A stretch of 14,355 nt of DNA from an uncultured Mollicutes bacterium (GCA_900542595.1 UQOB01000031.1:1-14355), one strand, 5' to 3'; counted from the first letter of the stretch, positions 1 to 7,597 are shown. The notes: generated from the sequence alone by a model not told the origin. A program made the numbers and translations.

Positions 1-2
1 GG

Positions 3-1031
3 AAAGAGGTTGATTTAACGGTCTATTTTGAAAGAAACAAAGAAAACGATCGACCAGATTCTTTCTATTATGAAAACCAATATAACTTTAAGACCCTCGA
101 TTTCCCGGGTATTAATATCGGCCGCATCGATAACTATCATCCCGGAGTTGTTAAACATCTTTTAGAGAATGAATATGATGTGATTGTTATCAATGGTTGG
201 CGAACTCTCACCGAAATGAAAATCATAAAATCCTTGCAAAAATATCATATTCCTTACGTTTTTGCGATAAATGGTGGGATTATTCCGCAAAAAGAGAACG
301 CCGTAAAAAGAAAACTTAAGACTAAACATATCGCTAATGCGGCCTACTATCTAGCCCCCGACCAAAACAGCGCGGCGTACCTCATCCATTACGGAGCTAA
401 AGAACAAAACATTCACCTCTACCCCTACTCTTCCATCTTTGAAAAAGAAATCAATCATAATCCTTTAAGCGAAGACGAGAAGTTTGAAATCAAAAAGAAA
501 TACGGCTTAGAAGAAAAACAAATCTATATTTCCCCTTCCTTAATCAGCAAAAGAAAAAATATTGCTTCACTCCTCAAAGCCTGGGAAAACGTTCACCCCA
601 ATAAAGTTCTTCTTATCGCTGGGAATACCGATAAAAACCATCAATTAAAGCTTAGCTCTAAAAATCTTGAACTTAATAATGTCAAAATTTTGCCATTTAT
701 TAATCATGACGAACTATTAACTCTTTTTAGAGCAGCAGAATATTGTCTTTTCCCAACCCATTACGATATCTATGGACACGTGGTGAATGAAGCGTTATCA
801 CAAGGTTTACCGGTTATTGGGTCAACCGGAAGTAATGCAGTAAAAAATTTAATTAAAAACAAAGAAAATGGTTTTATCATCGATTATTCCAACCCCGACG
901 AACTCTTAAAAATCATCAATCAAGAAAAAGATGAAATGATGCATTTTTCCTGCGTGGAAACCGCGAAAAAGAATACTTTAGAAGCGATGGTTCAAGACCA
1001 TTTATCCTTCTTTAAGGAGCTTGTAAAATAA
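3..1031 (+). CDS. GT4-family glycosyltransferase (5' end outside window)
   Basis: The reading frame is open without a stop from position 3 to the TAA at 1029-1031. The gene therefore starts left of the window; the GTG at 180 is internal, not the start. About 342 residues are present. The C-terminal half has the GT-B/GT4 look: a strand-rich segment around 'IYISPSLISKRKN' (nt about 525-560), 'NKVLLIAGN', 'VKILPFINHDELLTLFRAAEYCLFPT', and the donor-binding helix 'DIYGHVVNEALSQGLPVIG' (nt about 765-821). In the usual E-x7-E motif the first Glu is Asp here; the second is kept. GT4 enzymes are retaining transferases that use nucleotide-sugar donors. The neighbours (a second GT, a TupA-like ligase) imply a role in surface polysaccharide assembly in the cytoplasm. 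Sugar specificity cannot be read from the sequence. The next gene starts 4 nt after this stop, so they are co-transcribed. Confidence 0.85.
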   Translation, partial: KEVDLTVYFERNKENDRPDSFYYENQYNFKTLDFPGINIGRIDNYHPGVVKHLLENEYDVIVINGWRTLTEMKIIKSLQKYHIPYVFAINGGIIPQKENAVKRKLKTKHIANAAYYLAPDQNSAAYLIHYGAKEQNIHLYPYSSIFEKEINHNPLSEDEKFEIKKKYGLEEKQIYISPSLISKRKNIASLLKAWENVHPNKVLLIAGNTDKNHQLKLSSKNLELNNVKILPFINHDELLTLFRAAEYCLFPTHYDIYGHVVNEALSQGLPVIGSTGSNAVKNLIKNKENGFIIDYSNPDELLKIINQEKDEMMHFSCVETAKKNTLEAMVQDHLSFFKELVK

Positions 1032-1035
1032 GCTT

Positions 1036-2163
1036 ATGGCAATCCTTTATTTAACCGACACCATTAAACCGGAAGACTATGATTTTCTTGTTAAAAAGAA
1101 TATCAATCCCGGTAACCCTAGCCATCAAAATTTTCATTCCCGGTTAATCAAAGCCCTCGCCACAGCTGAAGATGTCGTTATTTATTCTTTAGCCCCTAGA
1201 ACTGGTTCTTATCGCCTTTTAGATTCTTCTAACTACCACTATATCGAAAGAGAAAGTTGCCCTTTATTCCGAGGCAAAGCCTTTAAAAAAGAAGTTAAGA
1301 AATTACTAAAAGAAAACAACTTTTCCTGCGTTATCACCGATAACTTATCTCTCACTCTAAATCGAGTGATTTCTTCGATTGCAAAGGGCCTTACAATCCC
1401 CCTCATTATCCTTTTAACTGATAGTCCTTCTTATTTTCAAAACGTTCCGTCTTATTACATAAACATGGTGAAGAAGACCACTCTAAAAGGTGATGCTTTT
1501 ATCGTGTTAAATAAGAACCTTTTACCCTATTTTAACGTTGAAGATAAGCCTAACCTCGTCATCAACGGCATTGCTAATGATGATGAAAAATTAGAAAAGA
1601 TAAGTGATGCTCCATACTTCTACTATGGGGGAACCTTTTTACCACGGTACGGAATAAATAATGTCCTTAACGCGTTTATTAAAAGTAACGCTAAATATAA
1701 TTTTTACCTCGCAGGACACCACTTAACGGAAGACATTAAAAAGCTGCAAGACCAAGACCCGAGAATTAAGTACCTGGGGCAAGTTTCTGAAAAAGAAAAC
1801 TTAACCTATATCAATAACGCTTCTTTAGTCATTAATCCCAGACCGAAAGACGAAGAACTTTTAAAATATTCTTTCCCTAGTAAACTCTTGGAATATATGA
1901 CTTATGGGAAAGCCATTTTAACTGTCGAAAATCACCCTTTTACTGATGGTTATAAAGATAGCCTTAATCTTTTAAATGATGGGAAAGAAGAAGATTTCAC
2001 CTCCTTCTTTAAAGAACATTTAGACCAGGAAGGACATTTAAAAGACGTAAAATTAAATAAAGATCAAACTTTGATGAAAGAAACTTTTGGCTTAAATGCG
2101 GCTGGTAAGAAGATAGAAGAGTTTATCAAAGAACTGAATAAGGATTTCGAAGATGTTAAATAA
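1036..2163 (+). CDS. Glycosyltransferase, GT4-like, 375 aa
   Basis: Complete 375-residue cytosolic protein with a GT-B-like layout. The N-terminal half is an acceptor-type Rossmann domain ending near 'DAFIVLNKNLLPYF' (residues 153-166). The C-terminal half starts at 'YYGGTFLPRYGINNVLNAF' (196-214) and continues with 'YNFYLAGHH' (221-229), 'RIKYLGQVSEKENLTYINNA' (243-262) and 'NPRP..SFPSKLLEYMTYGKAIL' (267-295). Glu286 sits where GT4 enzymes keep the second Glu of E-x7-E; the first Glu position is occupied by Tyr278. That is common in the 'SFPSKLLEY' subgroup but leaves donor specificity open. Start ATG at 1036: AAGGAG at 1014-1019 lies 16 nt upstream, further than ideal, so translation may be coupled to the gene before it (4 nt gap). 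The 3' end overlaps the next gene by 11 bp. Probable role: second transferase of a surface-glycan pathway (inference from context). Confidence 0.8.
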   Translation: MAILYLTDTIKPEDYDFLVKKNINPGNPSHQNFHSRLIKALATAEDVVIYSLAPRTGSYRLLDSSNYHYIERESCPLFRGKAFKKEVKKLLKENNFSCVITDNLSLTLNRVISSIAKGLTIPLIILLTDSPSYFQNVPSYYINMVKKTTLKGDAFIVLNKNLLPYFNVEDKPNLVINGIANDDEKLEKISDAPYFYYGGTFLPRYGINNVLNAFIKSNAKYNFYLAGHHLTEDIKKLQDQDPRIKYLGQVSEKENLTYINNASLVINPRPKDEELLKYSFPSKLLEYMTYGKAILTVENHPFTDGYKDSLNLLNDGKEEDFTSFFKEHLDQEGHLKDVKLNKDQTLMKETFGLNAAGKKIEEFIKELNKDFEDVK

Positions 2164-3073
2164 GAGACTCCATGAAAATAAATTCAAACGAGCAGTTGGG
2201 CTCCTCGTCCGTCCTGTTTATAAACGCTTGATGCCAGTTCATTACGTAAAGAGTGAATATCGTTATATTACCCATCATAAATGCAATTTAAACAATCCAG
2301 TTCGATATACTGAGAAGCTCCAGTACTTAAGGTTATATGTCTATCCGAAAGACCCCTTAGTCATTAAAGCTGCCGGTAGAAAAACCGCGAGAGAATACGT
2401 TAAAGAAACGATTGGGGAAGAATATTTAATCCCATCTTTCGGCACTTATGAAAGAGTGGAAGATATCCCAGCTGATAAGCTTGAATACCCCTGCATTTTA
2501 AAGTGCACTCACGCGTCGTCTTTTAATAAAATTGTCTATTCCCCCGAAGAATTAAAAAGCGAAAATCTCCGCAAAACCTTTAGCAAATGGTTGAAAACGG
2601 ATTATGGGAAGAAGACAGTTGAACGACATTACAGCAAGATAAAGCCGGAAATTATCGTCGAAAAACTCCTCTTAGAAAATAACGAATTACCACATGAATA
2701 TAAGATCCATGTTTTTAACGGGAAAGCGAAGAATCTCTACATAGTCAGTGGGCGCGGTAAAGATATCCGTTATGACCAATTCTATATCGATTGGACCCCT
2801 TTCCCAGGCAGTCAATTTAACGGCTGGTTAAGTAGCGATAAAGTTCCTCCTAAACCTGCAAACTTTGATGAGATGGTTAAGGTAGCAGAAAAGCTCGCTA
2901 AACCATTTCCCTTCGTCCGGGTGGATTTATTCTCAATCAATAACAAAATTTACTTTAACGAAATGACTTTTACCCCGGCTAAAGGGACTTTGATTTTTGA
3001 TGATGACCAAGCCGATTTCGAGCAAGGTGAATGGCTCGATATCAGTAAATATTTAAAAGCTAGCGCCAAGTAG
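2153..3073 (+). CDS. TupA-like ATP-grasp protein (surface polysaccharide/teichuronopeptide-type ligase)
   Basis: A 306-residue soluble protein resembling the TupA-like ATP-grasp family (Pfam TupA-like ATPgrasp), named after a teichuronopeptide biosynthesis protein and often found in polysaccharide clusters. Recognisable blocks: 'KCNLNNPVRYTEKLQ' (43-57), the ATP-binding lysine strand 'YPCILKCTHASSFNKIV' (112-128), 'EIIVEKLLL' (166-174), 'HEYKIHVFNGKAKNLYIV' (181-198), and the metal-binding C-terminal part 'FVRVDLFSINNKIYFNEMTF' (254-273) with Asp258 and Glu270. ATP-grasp enzymes join a carboxylate to an amine or similar nucleophile through an acyl-phosphate. Here the likely job is adding an amino acid or amide to a glycan or its precursor (inference). 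ATG 2153 has AGGA at 2141-2144 with 8 nt spacing and overlaps the upstream gene by 11 bp. Its last 14 nt overlap the convergent lipoprotein gene. Confidence 0.82.
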   Translation: MLNKRLHENKFKRAVGLLVRPVYKRLMPVHYVKSEYRYITHHKCNLNNPVRYTEKLQYLRLYVYPKDPLVIKAAGRKTAREYVKETIGEEYLIPSFGTYERVEDIPADKLEYPCILKCTHASSFNKIVYSPEELKSENLRKTFSKWLKTDYGKKTVERHYSKIKPEIIVEKLLLENNELPHEYKIHVFNGKAKNLYIVSGRGKDIRYDQFYIDWTPFPGSQFNGWLSSDKVPPKPANFDEMVKVAEKLAKPFPFVRVDLFSINNKIYFNEMTFTPAKGTLIFDDDQADFEQGEWLDISKYLKASAK

Positions 3074-3944
3074 AATCCGGAAGCATCACTTCTAAAAGCA
3101 TTAAACCGAAATGATTATCGCTGTCGCTCGGCATGGTTTCGATTTGCTGATTATTTAAGGTGTAATGGATACCGAAACCTTTTAAACCTTCAAAGCTATC
3201 GAGCCTAACGTCTTCCGCTTTAAAGCCGACGAAGGTGACATTATTGCCCCCATTATTTGTATTAGCGTACACGTCTTTCAACGTCACTTCCCGCTTTTCA
3301 AACTGTCCGCTGACTTCAAAATAAAGTTCAAAGGTAATGTCGAGAGATGCTACATAAGGTTGTTCGTCGTCTGAGCCCCCTCTTAAGGAAAGGAGGATAT
3401 AGTCCCCGGTATTACAGGTCTTAGGGAAAACGGTATTAAAGCCGGTGGAAGGTAAGGCCATCAAAGCTTGCGAATGCGAGGCATGGCATAAGAGTTGCCC
3501 ATTATAGAGCTTACTTAAAACCCCCACTTCTTTAAAACTTTCATCAATCGTGGCTAAACATTTAGTTCTTCCAAAGTCTTTTCCGATGAAGGAAGAGGAA
3601 GCACCAACGTTACTATTACTGTAGTTATATTCTAAGAGATATTGGTTCGTCGGTTCGTAATAGAAAATCTCTTTATATTTGGTGTAGGGCCCTTCATGCA
3701 CCGGATGAGCGTCGTCCCAGACAAAATCTTCTTCCGGTTCCCCGTTGAAATAGAAATTATGATCCACACTCACTTCCGTGTGATGATTTGACAATTGGTC
3801 ATCTTTAATTTCTCTCACCGAATAATAGAGGTCATTGACGTCGCCAGCGAGATATTGTTCATCCCCGTACGCGAGAGACTTATAACCGCAGGAGGTTAAA
3901 AGAAGGCCTCCAAATAATAAGGAAGTTAGAAGCTTATTCTTCAT
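3060..3944 (-). CDS. Putative lipoprotein of unknown function, 294 aa
   Basis: The N-terminus is a lipoprotein signal: KNK, a hydrophobic stretch LLTSLLFGGLLL, then lipobox L16-T17-S18-C19. The mature protein should therefore be lipid-anchored on the outer face of the membrane. The remaining 275 residues have no transmembrane segment. They are rich in alternating polar/hydrophobic strands with many Asn, Ser, Gly, Tyr and acidic residues, which suggests an extracellular beta-rich domain; I recognise no family. ATG 3944 is supported by AAGGAGG at 3954-3960 (9 nt spacing). The start lies inside the end of the membrane-protein gene (11 bp overlap), so the two are coupled and presumably work together at the cell surface. 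The stop (TAG at 3060-3062) lies inside the end of the opposite ATP-grasp gene. A glycan-binding or scaffold role next to the polymerase-like protein is only a guess. Confidence 0.75.
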   Translation of the reverse strand: MKNKLLTSLLFGGLLLTSCGYKSLAYGDEQYLAGDVNDLYYSVREIKDDQLSNHHTEVSVDHNFYFNGEPEEDFVWDDAHPVHEGPYTKYKEIFYYEPTNQYLLEYNYSNSNVGASSSFIGKDFGRTKCLATIDESFKEVGVLSKLYNGQLLCHASHSQALMALPSTGFNTVFPKTCNTGDYILLSLRGGSDDEQPYVASLDITFELYFEVSGQFEKREVTLKDVYANTNNGGNNVTFVGFKAEDVRLDSFEGLKGFGIHYTLNNQQIETMPSDSDNHFGLMLLEVMLPDSTWR

Positions 3945-5394
3945 CGATCATTTCCTCCTTGCAAAATAAGGGTTGGTAACTTAAACCGATCAGTAAAAGG
4001 CCTAACATAAAGCCGATGTTATTTCTGAAAGGTGAGCTGTAGCTCGAGGGTTTATAGACATAAGGGAAAGCATCCGCTTGCAGGGTTTGGTAAATTAAAA
4101 CTCCCGTTAAGAAGATACAAGCAAAGATCAGGATATATCGGTTCTTTTGGTCAACGGAGAAATACTTTCTCACCATTAAATAGAAGAAGACAAACATCGT
4201 GAGAATTGCGAGGAACGCGAAGATACCGCCTTCACTAAACGCGTGCACTTCAAAGGTGTGGAGGTTGATGTTAGTCCATGCTTCCGCGTCCTCCGCGCCC
4301 CCAAAGAAGGTGTTAGTGACGTAACCATTAGAAGTGAAAGGATTGAGGCCTAAGAAGAAACCGAGGACCACTCCCTCTAAGCTTAAACTCCCGTTCTTCC
4401 CCATGACCGCGTTAATCATTTGGTTAATCGCATGCATAAGTCTTCCGTTATCGAAGATTTTTCTTAAGGCGGGGTTAGCTTCATAGATGTTCTTTCCGAG
4501 GAAGGCAATTATGAAGACAAAGAGAATAAGAATCGCGATGACCCCCAAGATCGAGCCAAGCCAAATCCAATCGACTTTCCGGTATTTATAAATCTTTTTG
4601 GTTAATTTCGTTTTCTTAAAGATAGCGAAATAAAGGATGACGAGTAAGAGGTAAATAGCCGCTATTAAAAGGAGAGCGATCACATTGGGAATCAATAAAA
4701 GATAAAGAAGACCAATGGCCGCTCCAGCAATATTAATCCAGGTGAAAACTTCCTTTTTGTTGAATGCTGTAAAGAAGAATAAAGCCGGGAACAAGGTCAA
4801 TAAGAAAGGAATAAATGAACCATATTCTAAGGATACAGTTTGAAGTCCCCAGGATGAAAACCACAAAGTATCGGTACCATACCGATAGGCAATACCATCA
4901 TAGTAATAAACCTGCCCCTTCATCGTTTCCGCGTACATAAATGGGTAGCTGGCTAAGTTTCCAATTAAGGAAATGAAGGTTGTTAAAGCGAAGCCAACGA
5001 TTAATCCCAATAAAAGGTGTTTTAAGTTTAAGTTATCCGTTCTCGCAAACGAGAAACCTAAGACATAAAGGCAAAGGAAGGTTAAGAAAGAAGTTAAACC
5101 ATTCACAAAGAAGTTAAAACTCCCCCCTCCCGCATTAAACCAGAATTGAGAGAAGGATAAAAAGAAACATAAAACAAAGATAGGGATACTGAAGAGTAAG
5201 AAGGATTTTCTTTCGTCTTTCGTTATTTTGTTAAGAAAAGAAAAGGCAAAGAAGACAACAAAGACCGCTGATAAAAGAAGGACTAAAGTTCCATCGAATG
5301 AACTCCAAGGATTAAAAGCTAAAAGGAAGATATAAGCCACGCTTAAAATCTCCGTCCATTTAGCATTCTTCAGCCATCTTTTTAGTTTTACCAT
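3934..5394 (-). CDS. Polytopic membrane protein, O-antigen ligase/polymerase-like (WaaL/Wzy-type)
   Basis: A 486-residue very hydrophobic protein with roughly 10-12 predicted membrane spans (for example residues 14-28, 36-54, 65-82, 98-116, 127-146, 193-211, 219-257, 277-300, 388-408, 419-436, 460-472). Between spans it has features of the O-antigen ligase/polymerase superfamily: a large extracytoplasmic loop (about 300-388) with 'NGRLMHAINQM' (316-326, Arg318), and just before a late span 'NLHTFEVHAFSEGGIFAFL' (377-395). The latter resembles the H-x(n)-E-x-G box of Wzy/WaaL proteins. Such proteins use undecaprenyl-linked glycans as substrates at the outer face of the membrane. Start ATG 5394 has GAGG with 7 nt spacing, downstream of an extended -10 promoter. 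First gene of a two-gene operon with the lipoprotein. Superfamily placement rests on topology and weak motifs, so a different flippase- or permease-like role is possible. Confidence 0.6.
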   Translation of the reverse strand: MVKLKRWLKNAKWTEILSVAYIFLLAFNPWSSFDGTLVLLLSAVFVVFFAFSFLNKITKDERKSFLLFSIPIFVLCFFLSFSQFWFNAGGGSFNFFVNGLTSFLTFLCLYVLGFSFARTDNLNLKHLLLGLIVGFALTTFISLIGNLASYPFMYAETMKGQVYYYDGIAYRYGTDTLWFSSWGLQTVSLEYGSFIPFLLTLFPALFFFTAFNKKEVFTWINIAGAAIGLLYLLLIPNVIALLLIAAIYLLLVILYFAIFKKTKLTKKIYKYRKVDWIWLGSILGVIAILILFVFIIAFLGKNIYEANPALRKIFDNGRLMHAINQMINAVMGKNGSLSLEGVVLGFFLGLNPFTSNGYVTNTFFGGAEDAEAWTNINLHTFEVHAFSEGGIFAFLAILTMFVFFYLMVRKYFSVDQKNRYILIFACIFLTGVLIYQTLQADAFPYVYKPSSYSSPFRNNIGFMLGLLLIGLSYQPLFCKEEMIDEE

Positions 5395-5420
5395 AAGGAA
5401 TCCTCGGTTTTTCTTTTGCG

Positions 5421-5449
5421 ATTATAGCAAAGTTTAACCTTATCTTAAA
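5421..5449 (-). promoter_or_regulatory. Promoter of the membrane-protein/lipoprotein operon
   Basis: On the - strand there is a perfect extended -10, TGCTATAAT (5421-5429), with a weak -35 TTTAAG (5444-5449) at 17-bp spacing. The predicted start of transcription is about 20 nt upstream of the ATG at 5394, leaving room for the GAGG ribosome binding site. It is back to back with the eno promoter in the same 203-bp intergenic space. Confidence 0.6.
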
Positions 5450-5453
5450 CTTT
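5429..5453. promoter_or_regulatory. Operator-like perfect inverted repeat over the - strand promoter
   Basis: AAAGTTTAA (5429-5437) and its exact complement TTAAACTTT (5445-5453) are separated by 7 nt. The 25-bp palindrome covers the -35/-10 spacer and the -35 of the divergent - strand promoter, the classic place for a repressor site. It has no T-tract next to it, so it is not a terminator. No regulator gene is visible in the window. Confidence 0.45.
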
Positions 5454-5537
5454 CCAAAGGAAAGAATTCTTCTCCACTCTCTAAAAAAGGGAATAAAACT
5501 CCTATCGGTTTCGGTGGTTACCTCTCAACTTTTTGAC

Positions 5538-5543
5538 TATAAT
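5538..5543 (+). promoter_or_regulatory. eno promoter -10
   Basis: Perfect TATAAT about 55 nt upstream of the eno ATG. The best -35 at 17-bp spacing is only TGGTTA (5515-5520), a weak match. A predicted 5' leader of about 47 nt carries the strong ribosome binding site TAAGGAG (5584-5590), 7 nt before ATG 5598. A short AT-rich repeat (CTTAA-AAGA-TTAAG, 5551-5564) lies near the predicted transcription start. Confidence 0.55.
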
Positions 5544-5597
5544 CTAGGTGCTTAAAAGATTAAGCAGGAAAAGATTTAATTTATAAGGAGAAACATA

Positions 5598-6905
5598 ATG
5601 CCAATTATTGAATCTATTCATGCCCGTCAAATCATCGACAGCCGTGGCAACCCCACCGTTGAAGTCGAAGTTTTGACTGAAAGCGGCTATTTTGGTCGGG
5701 CCGCTGTTCCTAGCGGCGCTTCTACCGGGGAAAGAGAAGCTCTCGAACTCCGTGATGGAGATAAGAAAGTCTACGGAGGAAAAGGTGTTCTCAAAGCCGT
5801 TAAAAACGTCAATGAAATCATCGCTCCGGCTCTCGTTGGAGAATATACCGTCCTTGATCAAGTCGCTATTGATAACAAGATGATCGCTCTCGATGGCACC
5901 CCCACCAAGAGCAAACTCGGCGCCAACGCCATGCTCGGTGTTAGCCTTGCAGTCGCTAAAGCCGCTGCCGATTATCTCGGAGTTCCGCTTTATCGCTATA
6001 TCGGTGGGCCGAATGCCAAGAAACTCCCGGTCCCGATGATGAACGTCATCAATGGTGGGAAACACGCCGATAGCTCGGTCGACTTCCAAGAATACATGAT
6101 CATGCCAGTCGGCGCGAAGAGCTTCAGCGAAGCCATCAGAATGGGTGCCGAAACCTTCAGTGCCTTAAGAAGCATCTTAAAAGCCCGTGGTGATATCACC
6201 GCTGTCGGCGATGAAGGTGGTTTTGCTCCCAATGGTTTAAAGAGCAACGAAGAACCGCTCGAAGTCTTAGTCGAAGCCATCACCAAAGCTGGTTACGTCC
6301 CGGGCAAAGACATCTTCCTCGGTATGGATTTAGCGAGCAGCGAATTCTACAACAAAGAAACCGGCTTATATGAACTCAAACGGAGCAAAGGCGGGAAACT
6401 CACTTCTGATCAAATGATCGACCTCATCGCTTCCTTCGTTGAAAAGTATCCGTTAATCACCGTCGAAGACGCCTTAGCGGAAAATGACTGGGAAGGCTGG
6501 GAAAAACTCACTGCCAGACTCGGTAAGAAAGTTCAACTCGTCGGGGATGACCTCTTCGTCACCAATAAGATTTACGTCAAGAAAGGTATCGAAACCGGCT
6601 GTGCTAATTCGGTCTTGATCAAACTCAACCAAATCGGCACCTTAACCGAAACCCTCGACACCTGCGAAATGGCCATGAGAGCGGGTTATACCTGCGTCGT
6701 CAGCCATAGATCTGGCGAAACCGAAGACACCACCATCGCTGACTTAGTCGTCGCGCTCAATGCTGGTCAAATCAAGACTGGTTCGATGAGCAGAACTGAC
6801 CGGATTTGTAAGTACAATCAACTCTTAAGAATTGAAGAAGAACTGGGCGAAGAAGCTATCTATCCTGGGATGGATGCCTTCTACAATCTCATCAATCATA
6901 AATAG
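5598..6905 (+). CDS. eno: Enolase (phosphopyruvate hydratase)
   Basis: Full-length 435-residue enolase, usual length for bacteria. It converts 2-phosphoglycerate to phosphoenolpyruvate in glycolysis, in the cytoplasm, with Mg2+. Family landmarks are all present: 'HARQIIDSRGNPTVEVEV' at the N-terminus, flexible loop 'SGASTG' (39-44), 'GDEGGFAP' with catalytic Glu206, Mg2+ ligands Asp244 ('GMD'), Glu290 ('VED') and Asp317 ('GDD'), catalytic Lys342 ('IKLNQIGTLTET'), and 'SHRSGETEDT' (369-378). Start ATG 5598 is set by TAAGGAG at 7 nt spacing. Monocistronic: own promoter upstream and an intrinsic terminator 23 nt downstream. Codon use is visibly richer in C-ending codons (ATC, CTC, GTC, ACC) than the glycosyltransferase genes, as expected for a highly expressed glycolytic gene rather than a sign of transfer. 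Confidence 0.98.
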   Translation: MPIIESIHARQIIDSRGNPTVEVEVLTESGYFGRAAVPSGASTGEREALELRDGDKKVYGGKGVLKAVKNVNEIIAPALVGEYTVLDQVAIDNKMIALDGTPTKSKLGANAMLGVSLAVAKAAADYLGVPLYRYIGGPNAKKLPVPMMNVINGGKHADSSVDFQEYMIMPVGAKSFSEAIRMGAETFSALRSILKARGDITAVGDEGGFAPNGLKSNEEPLEVLVEAITKAGYVPGKDIFLGMDLASSEFYNKETGLYELKRSKGGKLTSDQMIDLIASFVEKYPLITVEDALAENDWEGWEKLTARLGKKVQLVGDDLFVTNKIYVKKGIETGCANSVLIKLNQIGTLTETLDTCEMAMRAGYTCVVSHRSGETEDTTIADLVVALNAGQIKTGSMSRTDRICKYNQLLRIEEELGEEAIYPGMDAFYNLINHK

Positions 6906-6927
6906 TTTCGATTAAAACTTGAGAATG

Positions 6928-6961
6928 AGCGCTGGGTAAACCTCAGCGCTTTTCTTTTGTT
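6928..6961 (+). terminator. Intrinsic terminator of eno
   Basis: Perfect 7-bp stem AGCGCTG (6928-6934) / CAGCGCT (6944-6950), extendable inward by GG/CC with one bulged T, leaving loop TAAA. It is followed by TTTTCTTTTGTTTT on the + strand. There is no comparable T-tract on the - strand. Confidence 0.9.
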
Positions 6962-6988
6962 TTGCATTAAAAGGACGCGTGATAAAAT
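6961..6988 (+). promoter_or_regulatory. mntP promoter, very close to the start codon
   Basis: Extended -10 TGATAAAAT (6980-6988) with -35 TTTGCA (6961-6966, 16-bp spacer) or TTGCAT (15-bp spacer). Only 9 nt separate the -10 from ATG 6998 and there is no Shine-Dalgarno, so the transcript would begin at or within a few nucleotides of the start codon. Confidence 0.55.
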
Positions 6989-6997
6989 AGCGCCCGT

Positions 6998-7597
6998 ATG
7001 ATTAATATGATTAACTGGATTGATGTCGCCTTAACTTCCGTCAGCATGAGTGTCGATGCGATGACTGTCGGTGCCGCGGATGGACTTAAGGAAAGAAACA
7101 TGCCGGTGTGGAAAGTGATAGTGCTCGCTTTCATCTTCGGCTTCTTTCAGTTTTTAATGCCTCTGATCGGCTATTTCATCGGTTATTCTTTTCAAGAACA
7201 ATTGGAACCCGCTATTCCTTGGGTGGCATTTGGTTTATTAACTTTATTAGGAATTAAATCCTTTATCGACTGGATTAGGGAATACCGGAAAATAAAAAGA
7301 GAAGGCAGCGCTTGCCAAGTTATCCACGGCTATAAATTAAAGGTTGGGGAAATGTTGACCCACGGGGTGGCTTGCTCCATTGATGCATTATGTATCGGCT
7401 TTGTTTATCTCAATCTCTCAGCGGGCAACGCCTTAATCGTCTTTAGCATCATGGGAGTCACCACTTTCGTCTTAAGTTTCTTAACTACTTTCTTCAGCAA
7501 TAAACTCTGCGGAAAACTAGAAAAATGGGCGAGCTTAGTAGCCGCGATAATCTTTGTGGCGATTGGTTTAAAAATTCTTTTAGAAGGTATCCTTTAA
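6998..7597 (+). CDS. mntP: Manganese efflux pump MntP
   Basis: A 199-residue protein with six hydrophobic segments in two pseudo-repeats, matching the MntP (YebN) family of small Mn2+ exporters. Each half carries the family's membrane-embedded acidic motif: 'SMSVDAMTVGAADGL' with Asp20, and 'GVACSIDALCIGF' with Asp129. It is about ten residues longer than E. coli MntP, mostly in the cytoplasmic loop (95-115) and N-terminus. ATG 6998 and ATG 7007 are both possible starts; neither has a Shine-Dalgarno, and the -10 box ends only 9 nt before the first, suggesting a leaderless mRNA. The 92-nt gap after eno holds the eno terminator and this promoter, leaving no room for the yybP-ykoY Mn2+ riboswitch that precedes mntP in many bacteria. 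Its TAA overlaps the opposite stop codon of the rlmD-like gene by 4 bp. Confidence 0.9.
   Translation: MINMINWIDVALTSVSMSVDAMTVGAADGLKERNMPVWKVIVLAFIFGFFQFLMPLIGYFIGYSFQEQLEPAIPWVAFGLLTLLGIKSFIDWIREYRKIKREGSACQVIHGYKLKVGEMLTHGVACSIDALCIGFVYLNLSAGNALIVFSIMGVTTFVLSFLTTFFSNKLCGKLEKWASLVAAIIFVAIGLKILLEGIL

Noticed and set aside
180..182. GTG at 180 as the start of the first glycosyltransferase
   Set aside because: The same frame is open upstream to position 3, with protein-like sequence and no ribosome binding site at 180; the gene simply enters from the left.
5551..5564. CTTAA-AAGA-TTAAG repeat in the eno leader as a regulatory hairpin
   Set aside because: A 5-bp AT-only stem is too weak to support a claim.
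5544..6286. Long antisense open frames over the 5' half of eno
   Set aside because: They mirror the codon pattern of a highly expressed gene, have no ribosome binding site or family resemblance, and one would also cover the eno promoter.
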